A DNA stretch of 64,000 nucleotides from NCBI GenBank assembly GCA_032716605.1, contig CM064492.1, positions 54,544,364-54,608,363 of the forward strand. The letters are read 5' to 3'. Numbering within the stretch: position 1 is the first letter of the stretch; every line of letters starts with the position of its first letter. The position numbers and the translations under genes were made by a program. Shown piece after piece: positions 54,935 to 64,000 of this stretch. The DNA is from Paralithodes platypus. Its lineage: Eukaryota; Arthropoda; Malacostraca; Decapoda; Lithodidae. The notes under the pieces are model-generated. The model searched no databases. It worked only from the letters and a program-made list of their open reading frames with translations, and was not told where the DNA came from.

Positions 54935-55197
54935 ACTATCCAATAAGCTTTCCATCATTCGTGGATGTACTTGTGTGGATCTTTGACCAGACGCTGATTC
55001 AGGCGTCATTCTTCCTTCACTGACATATCAAGTAAACCAAAATCCTTAATACATCAACGAATGGGAAGGGGATGGTCGGGAGGGCCCCAGTCGTCAATGA
55101 TTACGGGGCCACTACTAAATATTAGGTTTTCTTTATCTCCTTACAGGAGTCAAACCTATAATTTATTAGTGGCCCCTCCATCATTGACGAACATGCC
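54669..55197. mobile_element. P-like MITE, family 3, in the Cav2 intron
   Basis: The inverted terminal units are TAGGTTTGACTCCTGTAAGG ... GTAGTGGCCCCGTAATCATTGACG at 54669-54737 and its inverse at about 55092-55160. Only the right end carries an outer arm (55161-55197: TTTATTAGTGGCCCCTCC, then ATCATTGACGAACATGCC). An A-homopolymer of about 32 bases lies at 54901-54932. The left end starts 10 bp after the Cav2 splice donor. Confidence 0.85.
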
Positions 55198-55749
55198 TGA
55201 TTTCTAAGACTGGAGGGGGACATTCGTAATCATATCATAACTCTAGAAAAGCAGATAATCAAACAACCACATAGTATTCTTACTTTGAAAATATATATAA
55301 ATACGGCGCAGCCCATATATATACAAAAAAGGGGTTCAAGCAGGTGCGTGCTTCAAAGAAGCCTGCTTGACAAAAAAGGGTAACTGGAGATTCTGTGAAC
55401 AGATCTGTAGTTACAAAGGCACCCCACTCAACGAGTGGTGACAAAAATAACAAGTTATAAGTTTACATGTGCACATAATAAACCCATAATAATCGTGGAA
55501 ATAATTTGCAATAGATCTCCACTGTTTAATACTAAATTGCTTTCACAGCTAAAACTACTATAACAACCCCGTTGTTTGTACTAACATTGTACTAGCACAA
55601 TTTCTCGCAGAGAAATTTTCATATCACATTATCCATAAGTTGTATCACAGCTCTTACATTCCGGCGGGGTTTAGGGTTTCCTATGTTACACTGACTGCAC
55701 CCCCCCCCCCTTTTTCCTTGAAAGTAAACAAAAGTGACTGAAGGGCCAC
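55198..55749. other. Non-coding flank, probably the 3' region of DIRS-D
   Basis: Three short hairpins occur in a row at 55337-55440: CAAGCAGG/CCTGCTTG, AACT(N)GAGATTCTGTGAACAGATCT-type and CCACTC/GAGTGG. A CATTCCGGCGGGG word at 55659 recalls the DIRS-A motif, and a C-run lies at 55700-55711. There is no gene. Confidence 0.45.
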
Positions 55750-56189
55750 CTAGACCGTCTGCCTTAAAGCTATACATGGTAAGGAAGGTTTGTCTAGAGC
55801 AACTGACAAGTATCTAGTCAAAAACGTATGATTAGACGCCCACAACTGTGTGGACGAAATATCTTCTACTGAAAAGTTCTTCAGGAAACGTAAAGAGGCT
55901 GCCCATTTGCGTAAATCGTGGGCCCTACCCACAACGCCGGGATTACTCTCTTTAATGACTTCGACCAGAAGAGAAGCTAATCTCCGTTTCAGTAAGCGTT
56001 TACCCGTACTCGCTACCCACAAAGCACTTTGGGGGTTTAGAGGAGCCACTCTCAAATATTTGGTTAGAGCTTGCACTGGACATAGATTATGGTGCACCTT
56101 TCCCCTTTTTAACGCCGGCACCGTGAACTCAGAAAACATGTGTGCACTGTGCTAATTCTTGGCTACAAATCCCGGGGAAGGTGCAATGT
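55750..56189 (-). pseudogene. DIRS-D tyrosine recombinase, C-terminal catalytic part
   Basis: Reading right to left, it has IAPSPGFVAKN (with an in-frame stop near 56154), VPALKRGKVHHNLCPVQAL and LWVASTGKRLLKRRLASLL. AHDLRKWAASL carries the His-x-x-Arg, and FLTRYLSVAL contains the likely nucleophilic Tyr. The frame is open from 56139 to the stop at 55750. The part with the first catalytic Arg is missing: a P-like MITE begins at 56190 and no YR follows beyond it. Confidence 0.85.
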
Positions 56190-56712
56190 AAATTGGGAGG
56201 TTTGACGTACCTCCCAACCTACCAAATAGGAAAACCTACTATTTGGTAGTAGTCTTGGAAAATCCAACGTCAAGGCTATTAACCTAATTGCAATGACGAC
56301 TTGTCTATTTTGACTGCTATGTCGTCATTCCAACCGCGGTTAAAAAGAAAACGTCTAGAGTCTACTCCTTATCTTGCTCTAGGAGACGTTGTACATTAAC
56401 CAAAACTACCACCGAAGGTGAAAAAAGCATAGAAGAGAAGAAAAAGGGGTTTACCTTAGTTACCGCTTAAGGCCCATCCCGTGTTCCGTCATGTGCAGAT
56501 CCCTGTCGAACGTGCGCATCAGCGACCCTCTCTTGTCATCACATCTCACGTCAGCAGAAGAACGCGGATGGGCAGGGGTCCGGCGTGAGGGAGGGTATTA
56601 TGTACGTTGGATTTTCCAAGACTACTACCAAATAGTAGGTTTTCCTATTTGGTAGGTTGGGAGGTACGTCAAACCTCCCAATTTGTTAGTAGTCTTGGCA
56701 AATCCAACGTCA
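56190..56712. mobile_element. P-like MITE, family 1b
   Basis: The terminal units contain AATTGGGAGGTTTGACGTAC and, further in, ACTATTTGGTAGTAGTC and ATCCAACGTCAAGGC at the left (56190-56275), with the inverse at the right (56594-56684). Only the right end has an outer arm (TTAGTAGTCTTGGCAAATCC, ending 56712). The core is nearly the same as in the P-like transposon at 13344-17320, so it is probably a deletion derivative of that lineage. The interior 56484-56541 recurs inverted at 63943-64000. Confidence 0.85.
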
Positions 56713-56911
56713 AGGCTGCATAACAAATAGGAGGAGGACATCCAAGCCCAACCTACCAAAAAAAAACAATGCATAAAACAAAATTATGAATGACAAAGAC
56801 ACAATTTAAACAAGAGAGTTTAATAAAAGAGTGAAAAACTGAGGAGTAGCTAAAAAGAACAGTTTTAACACATGCCCGTCATTCATAGTAATGCAAAAAC
56901 ATAGACATGTC

Positions 56912-58240
56912 TTAAACCAAAAAGGTACTGTACCCAAAATCCCTTTTCTTCAAAAACCAACAAAAACACTGAACACAAGAACAAAACACAATTTTCAATG
57001 TGGCAAAAACACTTATGTACTGGAACAATACATAATCCCAAACTTGCAATCCAGTGTTGCAAACCCGTACACCCCCCCCCCCCTTTGTCAAATAAAACAA
57101 AGGAAAAGAACGAGGGACAAGGGGGGAAGACCAGGGATCTTCACCAGAGCACCAGGAAACACGACCCCCGAGAGCAATCACCGGCCGAGGGGGTCGAACA
57201 CTGGACACGGAGAGGTAGGAGGAGATGAAGGAATTGATAGAAGACCACAAAACCGCTGAGGCGATGGCAGGTAAGGATCGACGTGGCAGGAACCGGAAGG
57301 AGGCAGCAAAGGATCTGACACCGTGCGCAGAACCCCTACAAACAGGGTGACGGGCACGAACGGTCCGACAAACGTGGCTGCCCATCCGCACCTGCGAGAG
57401 CCTCCCACCTGTCCGAGGAGACACCCACACAGCAGTACCCGAAGGCGGCGCCACAGACTCAACAGAGGAGTGCAAGGCTGACACCGGGCACAACACATGG
57501 CGAGGATGCCCACGCCGTAAAGCCTAGACGGCGAAAGGCTGGAAAACGGGGGCCTCCCTCCCATGCGTGGTAACAAAAGGAGGGGAGGAGGCGAACGAGA
57601 CGCCATGCAAGGACGGGGAGAATCGCACGCAGTCCCGGGGCCGTGACAATGCCGCTAGTGCAGACACCCGATCCCCAGTGGCCAGAGCGACAAGGAAGAG
57701 TGGACGCCCGAGCAACGGAACCGGCGTAGCGGCCCTTGTATACGTGGGTGAAGCCAGAAGGACCAGAGCCCGCCCCAGATCCCACTGCGGAGGGACCTGG
57801 CGCGGAGGCGGTCGATCCCGGAAGGCAGCCGTCAGGAAGGAATCCAGCTCCTGTGGCGGAACGACCAGCCCAGCGACGGACCCAAAGACCCCCCCGGACG
57901 GCAGACAAGGGGGTACGTATAGCGTCGACTTGAAAGTGACGTGTACGGAAGAGGTGAAACAAGGAGCGTAGGACGAGGGAAGGAGAGCCAACTGGCAGGC
58001 GAGTGGCCTGTATCCACCTAGTAAAAGACCTCCAGCGGGACCCGTAAGTCCCCCAAGGAGAAGACGGCCAGGAACGCTGCAGGAAGTCAGGCAGGGCCCG
58101 GCCGGGGACCGGGAGCCACCGTGCCTCATGAACAAGCACGATGCGAAGGCCAACGAGGTCAGCAGGTCCCCAACCTAGCCCAAGTGGAAGCCGGAGACAG
58201 GTAGAGGGACCGGACTCGGGCACCACTGCGGCAACCGGGC
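56912..58240 (-). pseudogene. DIRS-E tyrosine recombinase, frameshifted
   Basis: The N-terminal part (WGPADLVGLRIVLVHEARWL, then YGSRWRSFTRWIQ) is in the frame 58322-57459. The middle, with LVALATGDRVSALAALSR holding the first catalytic Arg, is in 58153-57524. The C-terminal part, with SAHGVRSFAAS (His-x-x-Arg) and SSYLSVS (Tyr), is in 57496-56912. All four catalytic residues can therefore be pointed to, but only across three frames. It overlaps the end of the methyltransferase-like domain, as in DIRS-A and C. Confidence 0.75.
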
Positions 58241-60030
58241 GTACCAAGCCCGTGCCGGCCACAGAGGCGCGAGGAGCCAGACGCAGCCGCGGTACAGCCG
58301 CAGCCTCACGAGGACTGGGCACATCAACAGCGCGTCAGGTGGCGGAAAGATGTATATCGACCGCCACCTGTACCAGGCTACCATGAAAGCGTCCGGACCC
58401 CCCCCGGAGTGCGAGGCCGGAGGGAGAGGTCCAGAGGCAACTGGCGCGGCACCCCTGATGCGAACAAGGCGACCTCCGGAACACCTTAGGAAGCCGCGAG
58501 GTCGGCGAACACAGTCCGTTTCATCGCCCATTCAACAAGAACGCCCTGCCCTCTCGACAGGGCGGCCGCCCACAGGGTGGCAGGCCCGGGCAGGGAGGAG
58601 GCATGCAAGGAGAAGGGGTGTCGGTCCGCGAGGAAGAACAACTCCACCGAGACCCCCAATAGAGTCAACGACCTGGAGGACCCCCGCATGAGGAAACAGT
58701 GGACAGCTTGTCTGAGTGTCCAACCCGAAGGCCACCGACTTACCCCGAAGGGCCAGCGCGTGGTCCCGCCGGAAGAACAAAGGAACCAACAGTCCGAGGG
58801 CATAGACGGGTAAGTGGAGGGAGACCCACCCATCTGCCGGGAAGTGGACATCCCAGGTTCGATCGGGAACCTCACCCAACCTCGCTCGACGTATCTGTGG
58901 CTACCCAGACCGTCGGCGGGGGGGCAGTCCAGGGCACAGCCGCAGAGAGCGCGCCCCGAGCAACCCAGCGACCGAAGCGTCTGCGAACGGTACGCGGGAG
59001 CGGCAGGAGCCTATCCATAGGGGCAACGGAAACACCGCGGTGCCCACGAGGAGGAGGCGGCGTAGCCAGAGGCTCCCTAAGGGAAGGGGCAGAGCAGCCC
59101 AATGCAGCGAACCCACGAACGAATCCCAGAGCCACCCCGGGAGGGAGACCGAGTGCAACACGGCGAAGACCTTCCACCGAAGGTGCACCGCGGCCGGCAG
59201 ACCCCGGGTCACCGTAGCGCCGGTCAAAATCCATGCGAGACCGACCCATGGCACGACACGCGACGGGGTCAAGCGTGACTTGGGAACATCGAAGGGGAAC
59301 CCTAACCGTGCGACGTTGCGAACGACTGCGAGGGCGTCGCCTATGCACAGTCCTAGGGCTTCGGAAACTACCAACCAATCGGCCAAGGAAAACAGGATCT
59401 GGAGCCCGCTCCTGAGGAGAGGACCCAGAGCCTGCCCCACCAGTGCGGAGAAGAACCGCGGCGCGATGTGGAGACCGAAGGGAAGGCCGTCGAACAGGAA
59501 CACACGATCGGAAGTCCGAACGGCCAAGAATCGCAGGAAGCGAGGATGGAGAGGAACGAGCCAAGACGCATCCTGGAGGGCCAGCGACACTACCCACGAC
59601 AGAGGGCGCAGGGCCAGGCGTACCAGGGGTACCGGCAGCATCCGAAACCGTGTGTGCACGATGTGCCCGTTGAGGGCCGACAGATCCACCACCGGTCGCA
59701 TCGCGTCGCAGTTCGTCTACGGTACCAGAAAGACACAGGAGAGGAAAACCGGGTGACCGGCGGTCAACTCCCTCGACGCTACCCAGCTCGGGCATGGAAG
59801 TGAACACGTGGGCCACCTCTGAAGAGATGGGCCGGCGTCGGTGACAAGAGCGGAGTGGGGGTCTGGACGCCCACCTCCAGGTGAGACCCCTCCGCGCAAC
59901 CCGCCGCCCCCAACGTCCCTCGCGGCCACCGAGGGGCGAAAACAACCCGAGGGAGCACCCGAGAGGAGGGGAGCGACCCGGTCGGCCAGGCGAGAAGGAG
60001 AACAAGGAGGCCGACCCAGAGAACCTACAC
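58175..60030 (-). pseudogene. DIRS-E RT / RNase H / methyltransferase-like region, inactive
   Basis: RT homology is in 59701-58901 (MRPVVDLSALNGHI, GLPFGLHIAPRFFSALVGQA). The motif A Asp is replaced (SLALQDASW) and the YLDD box reads SLAD. RNase H is in 58879-58486 (FGLDTQTSCPLF at the DN position, so also altered). The methyltransferase-like block is in 58531-58175 (IYIFPPPDALLMC, LLAPLWPARAWY). The RT N-terminus (PVFLSCVFLVP) is in another frame near 59720. The catalytic residues are lost. Confidence 0.75.
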
Positions 60031-60099
60031 ATCGTGTTGACGTGGAGGTACCCCCGGTACGGGCCGTGCGGGCATGAGCGCCACGTTGACCTCCTCTAC

Positions 60100-62601
60100 C
60101 CCCCCCCAACCTCGTCGAAAAGGGCGGGCCACCCCAACACCTGGCCGTCGCGGGGCTGACCCCGTCGAAGGGCGGCCGGAAGTGGAAGGCCGGCCAGCCC
60201 CGACACGGCGGGGATGAAAGGGGGCAAGAACAGAAGTGCGAGGCGGAACCGACGCACTGGCCTGCAACGTCCCAGACCTGCGCCCGTGCAAGGCGGAAGC
60301 ACTTGCAGCAGCACCCCGAAGAGGACCGGCAGAAGGACGGGACTGAGAAGACCCCGCGCGCGACACAGCGCGTCGGTGCGTGTCGTAAGCAGGGTCCGCA
60401 ACGACACAGCGCGTCGTCGCGTGTCGGAAGCAGGGGCCGCCGACAGAGAAGCATAGCATTCCCAAGCATCCTGCTCAAAAAAACCCGACGTATATGGCGC
60501 AGAGTACAACAAACCCTGACGAATATCCAAGGGGGCCGGCCGGCAGAACGAGGACCGTACCGTCGGGCATTGCCGAGTTGCCGCGCACAAAACCGCCTTC
60601 GGCTCGGGAACCAAAGACACCGCGAGCCGAAGGTGGATCCGCTGAACGCGGTCCAAACCCTCGCGAAGATCGCCTGGCGCAGACGCCTCGAAAAGCCGCA
60701 GGTGGTGAACAGACGTATGGAGAGAACCTAAAGACAAGACAATAAGACCGTCACCCTCTGTCGCAAGGGAAAAACCTTGGCGACAGAGGGCTGATCCGGG
60801 TGAGAGAAGAACGGGGTAGCAATAGAACATAGTTCAAGAACGGGCGCGCTTATCCAGGACCAGAACGCACCGTCCAACCCGCCGACAGACACAAGAGGAG
60901 GCAAAATCAGTGATGACTCCGGGGGAGGGACTGAAGGAGAACCGTCGACGGATCGGTTGGTGAAGTCGAAGGCCTCAGCAAACCAGGCCTCCAATGGGAG
61001 AGGGTGACCGAGCATGATAGCCAAGCCAGGCGTACCGGCGTCGCACAAACCTGTCCCATAGCAGGACAGACCCGTCAACACAGCCAGGGACTGAACAGCC
61101 GGAAGGATGTCAGGGCAGCTGAAGCCTGACCAGAGCGTAGGCCTGCAGAAGGGAGGGGGACCGTAGCAGGGGTAGGTAGGGTGAGGCGCTGAGGGTGTGT
61201 CACCGCCAAGAAGCGAGAGAAGAGGGAGTCTTGCATCGACTCCAAGCGCCCGTCGATGCGTGACACAACCCAGCCCTGCATAGCCGACAATCGATCCGAG
61301 AGAGGCGACCCGCCCCCAAGATTGGTCGGCCCGCAGGGGCGAGCGTGAGCGGGAGCGTGAGCGGGAGCGAGACCCACGACACGAACCAGCAGCGTCGCGG
61401 CCCAAGGAAAGCGAGCGACGACGGTTGTGTCGCCGTTGAGGGACTCGTCCCCGATCACGAACGGCCAAGGGGGAAACAGCACCATCCCCCTCTTCCAGCG
61501 ACACGTCAGCTCCTGAGAAAGGGGACCCCGAAACCTCGCGAAACCCCACCGAGGCAAGAGGAGGGGTACCCCCCTGGCGAGACGGTAAGTGAAGGTCAGG
61601 AAGAGAAGAATGAGGAGGAGCAGGACGACGGGAGTGGGAAGGCTGGCCGGGTGAAAGGAGGCCAGAAGGAGCCGCGGGGGGAAACAGAGCAAGGATCCCC
61701 GGGGCTGAGATAACAGGGCGGCCCGACACCGAGGCGGAGGAGGGAGGGACCTCCACCGTGGGACGAGACCGTGAAGGAAGAATAGGCACTGAAGCAGGTG
61801 AAGTAGGAGAAGCAACGACATCCAGGCGGACCCTCCTGGACAGTGTAGGAGGAGGGAGCAGAGGGCCAGCTACAGCATGAACAACCGCGCGCGGAGAGGA
61901 CAACGTAAGAGGAAGTCGTCTGGGCTGGGGAAGCGGGCGGAAGGGAGTAGAGCCCCTATCCGTAGAGGCCAGGGGAGGGCGCACAGGGGCAGAGCCGCTA
62001 ACCCCGGCCTCAGGGCGAGAACCATGACGAGGGCGATGGGCGTCGTCAAGGCGATCAGGAGGACGACGAGGGGCAGTAGAGGACGGACGACGAGGCGAGC
62101 GAGAGCGTGGACGGAGCTGGGGAACCCCCGACGATGGGACGACCGGCTGCGGGACCCAGGGGAGAGGGCCCGAGCAGGGAGAGGGCCAGGTGAACGGCCT
62201 TCAATCGGGTCAGGGATACCCAGGGCGACGCGGATCCGGTCGGCAACAAAGGCCGGGGAACGGTGGCCCACAGTCCTAATGTGGCGGGAGACCATCGTCC
62301 ACACCGATGGAAGGGAAGCAGAGGCCACAGCCGCCGCCGAGGAACCAGGGCCATGGTGCAGCACATCCACCAGGGCCAGACACGTGCCACACAGAGCAGG
62401 GAGGTAAGCCGTAGAGGACACACAGAGCGAGTGGCGCAAGCAGGACTTGTGGCTCTCCAAGCACGGGGAGCGACAACCAAGGCGAAAGCAAGGCAGCCTA
62501 CCTGCACTAGAAGAACACACACCATAATCAGCACGTCGAAGGAGTAAGTGGAGAGAATGTCCAAGAAGAACCAGGGAAGGAGCATGGGGAAACAGGAACA
62601 C
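60100..62601 (-). pseudogene. DIRS-E Gag-like, broken
   Basis: The N-terminal ORF (62601-61870) has the full Cys/His cluster (C38, C43, H51, C54, H57, C60, C71, C74). The next frame (61984-60728) is Pro/Ser-rich with an Arg-Ser dipeptide run near 61335-61375. The helical C-terminal block (DLREGLDRVQRIHLRLAVSL) is in 60830-60096. At 60360-60437 a 45-bp GACACAGCGCGTCG-containing unit is duplicated. Frame changes near 61870 and 60800 disrupt it. Confidence 0.7.
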
Positions 62602-63942
62602 ACATGCAAACAGGTATCCGTACTCACCCTAAACTGTGAGCACAGAGGTAGGTGAGGAGGGCGGCCGAGGCGGAAGAGCACTAGCAGAACCTGCAAAGAT
62701 GGAGAAAGTGTTAACCACCACTCAACATCTTACATGCAGGGCCTATAACACCAGTAAAGTGCATACACCAATATAGTATCAGGCAACAAGATGTCATCAA
62801 AAAGGTCAATAGTGAAAGCCAACTATTACCGCAAATTTGCGGGCCAATGGAGGCATAACCGTACCGACACCACCCTCCCGCAATTTTGCGGGACCCCCCA
62901 ACGATCTCCGCAAATTTGCGGGGAGCCGAAACGTCCCAGAGGACCGAATCGAGCTCCCGCAAATTTGCGGGACCGGCCGAGATGGTCCGGCGCCGAAAAA
63001 AGCGAGAGGAGCGTCTAGGGAATACCAAAAAAGGCCACAAAAAATGCGTCATCTCCTTATGAACTCCAAGCAATGATGGCCATCAAGCTGAGCAGTGTCT
63101 TCCTTGAATTTATCCTGACTCAACCGGTAAAGGGAGAGGCAAGGAAGACACACCAGGGGAGAGGAGGCACAACCCCCAGGAACCACCCAACCCACAGAGA
63201 TAGAGCAAAGCCCATGAGGAGAAGTGGCAGGGAGGGTGGTTTCGCACAAACAGGGGCCCCCGTGGGGTACCCCTGGATTGGGCAAAAGACTATGAAAGGA
63301 TGGAGGTGAAACAGGAAGAGAAAACAAAAACCAGTAAATGAAACTGGTGAGAAAAAGGGTGGCCTAGCCGTGAGCAGAGAATGTGTCAGGGGCGAAAAAC
63401 CCTGTGGTGTGAAGGAGGGGCCCCGTGGGGTACCTTGAGTATCACGAACCACCTGTCGCCCAGGCCCTTGAGAGACAGTGAAGGACTCGAAAGGGGGGAC
63501 TCGGGAATAACGCTAATAATGCGGCCGACACAAACTCTACAAACAGCACCGCCACCAACGAAATCTCAGATTGTTTACCAACGGTACACCTAGGCTATGA
63601 AAAAATGAAAACTCATAGGGGCATAGCAATTCTTGAATGAGAAAACGAGCTAGGCTAAATTAAGCTAAAAGCTAAACTATGCCCAGACTAACAGGAAAAA
63701 AGAATATGAAAAGAGAAAGAATGAAAAACATATACGAGGAACGCCAGGCGCCCCCGTACCTTCGGTAGGCTATTTCCACACGCGTCTCCATTATACACAC
63801 TGAGGAGCCTATTTACGTGTGCCCTAGATCACGTAACATCTGTCTAACAAAAAAGAAGGCCAGATAAGCCGAAACGAACCGAAACAGGTGAATTAAAGGA
63901 GCACAACAAAAGCGACTTCATTCAATGGAGCGCGTGAAAAAA
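62602..63942 (-). other. DIRS-E leader
   Basis: Untranslated; no gene. It contains four palindromes (separate entry) and a region with GGGGTACC words near 63270 and 63420. Spurious ORFs are not conserved. Confidence 0.5.
62829..62970. repeat. Four copies of the palindrome CCGCAAATTTGCGG
   Basis: Perfect 14-bp palindromes lie at 62829-62842, 62908-62921 and 62957-62970, and one with a single change (CCCGCAATTTTGCGGG) at 62877-62892. Spacing is 30-50 bp. They lie in the DIRS-E leader. Confidence 0.9.
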
Positions 63943-64000
63943 TGATGACAAGAGAGGGTCGCTGATGCGCACGTTCGACAGGGATCTGCACATGACGGAA
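63943..64000 (-). repeat. Inverted copy of 56484-56541, running off the window
   Basis: 58 bases match perfectly in inverted orientation (end reads TTCCGTCATGTGCAGATCCC). Similarity starts exactly at the end of the DIRS-E leader and continues to the window edge. Confidence 0.9.

Larger units (their letters stand above)
56720..63942 (-). mobile_element. DIRS-like retrotransposon E, GC-rich
   Basis: From right to left: leader (63942-62602), gag (62601-60100), RT/RNase H/methyltransferase-like (60030-58175) and YR (58240-56912). All modules are present, but with many frameshifts and active-site losses. The coding part is strikingly rich in G, C and CpG, so long ORFs appear in all six frames. 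It is closest to DIRS-B in protein wording. The outer limits are uncertain. Confidence 0.8.

Noticed and set aside
56912..63327. Many long ORFs on the plus strand of DIRS-E
   Set aside because: They are shadows caused by the GC-rich composition; the conserved DIRS words are all on the minus strand.

Overview
This window comes from a eukaryote and consists almost entirely of nested transposable elements. The only host-gene sequence I can identify is two plus-strand exons (53769-53912 and 54457-54658) of a voltage-gated calcium channel alpha-1 subunit of the Cav2 (cacophony) type. They encode the domain III pore loop, segment IIIS6 and the start of the following cytoplasmic region. The protein wording is typical of arthropods. 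The very long TE-filled introns and the mix of DIRS, BEL/Pao, CR1-like, P-like and piggyBac-like elements fit a large-genome crustacean such as a decapod. That taxonomic guess is inference, and much of the window may simply be intron of this gene.

Layout. 1-6258: DIRS-like retrotransposon A (+), with gag, RT/RNase H/methyltransferase-like domains and a truncated tyrosine recombinase (YR). 6259-12650: DIRS-B (+), truncated before YR. 13344-17320: a P-element-like transposon with a THAP-domain transposase broken by a stop and frameshifts. 18201-19978: a run of MITEs (P-like, piggyBac-like, pogo/Tigger-like). 19994-26982: a diverged hAT-like DNA transposon whose transposase gene is split by a SINE-like element and a 3 kb CR1-like LINE, and which also carries a Jockey-like LINE fragment. 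27042-28629: a Tigger-like element carrying a second SINE-like copy with a clean target duplication. 28850-33236: a LINE fragment and a hAT transposon with an intact 616-codon transposase. 33237-42570: DIRS-C (-), interrupted by two LINE insertions and a MITE. 42571-48071: a scrambled BEL/Pao element containing a large inverted duplication. 48827-50720: an SGNH-hydrolase-like fragment, a piggyBac-like MITE and a displaced repeat unit. 52041-55197: a Tigger-like element, the two Cav2 exons and P-like MITEs on both sides of them. 55320-56189: DIRS-D YR remnant. 56190-56712: P-like MITE. 56720-63942: GC-rich DIRS-E (-). 63943-64000: the start of an inverted copy of part of 56190-56712.

The five DIRS copies show the same plan: a long leader, a Gag-like protein, then RT-RNase H-methyltransferase-like domains overlapping a YR in another frame. 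In all four copies that keep a leader, the leader carries a repeated palindrome or near-palindrome that differs between copies. In all four preserved Gags the N-terminus has a Cys/His cluster. No copy looks autonomous. The most unusual pattern is a modular terminal unit of about 100 bp, shared by three differently sequenced groups of P-like elements and MITEs, including one MITE inserted 10 bp downstream of a Cav2 splice donor.

All calls are by eye. Element boundaries are usually good to a few bases where terminal repeats or target duplications are visible, and to tens of bases otherwise.
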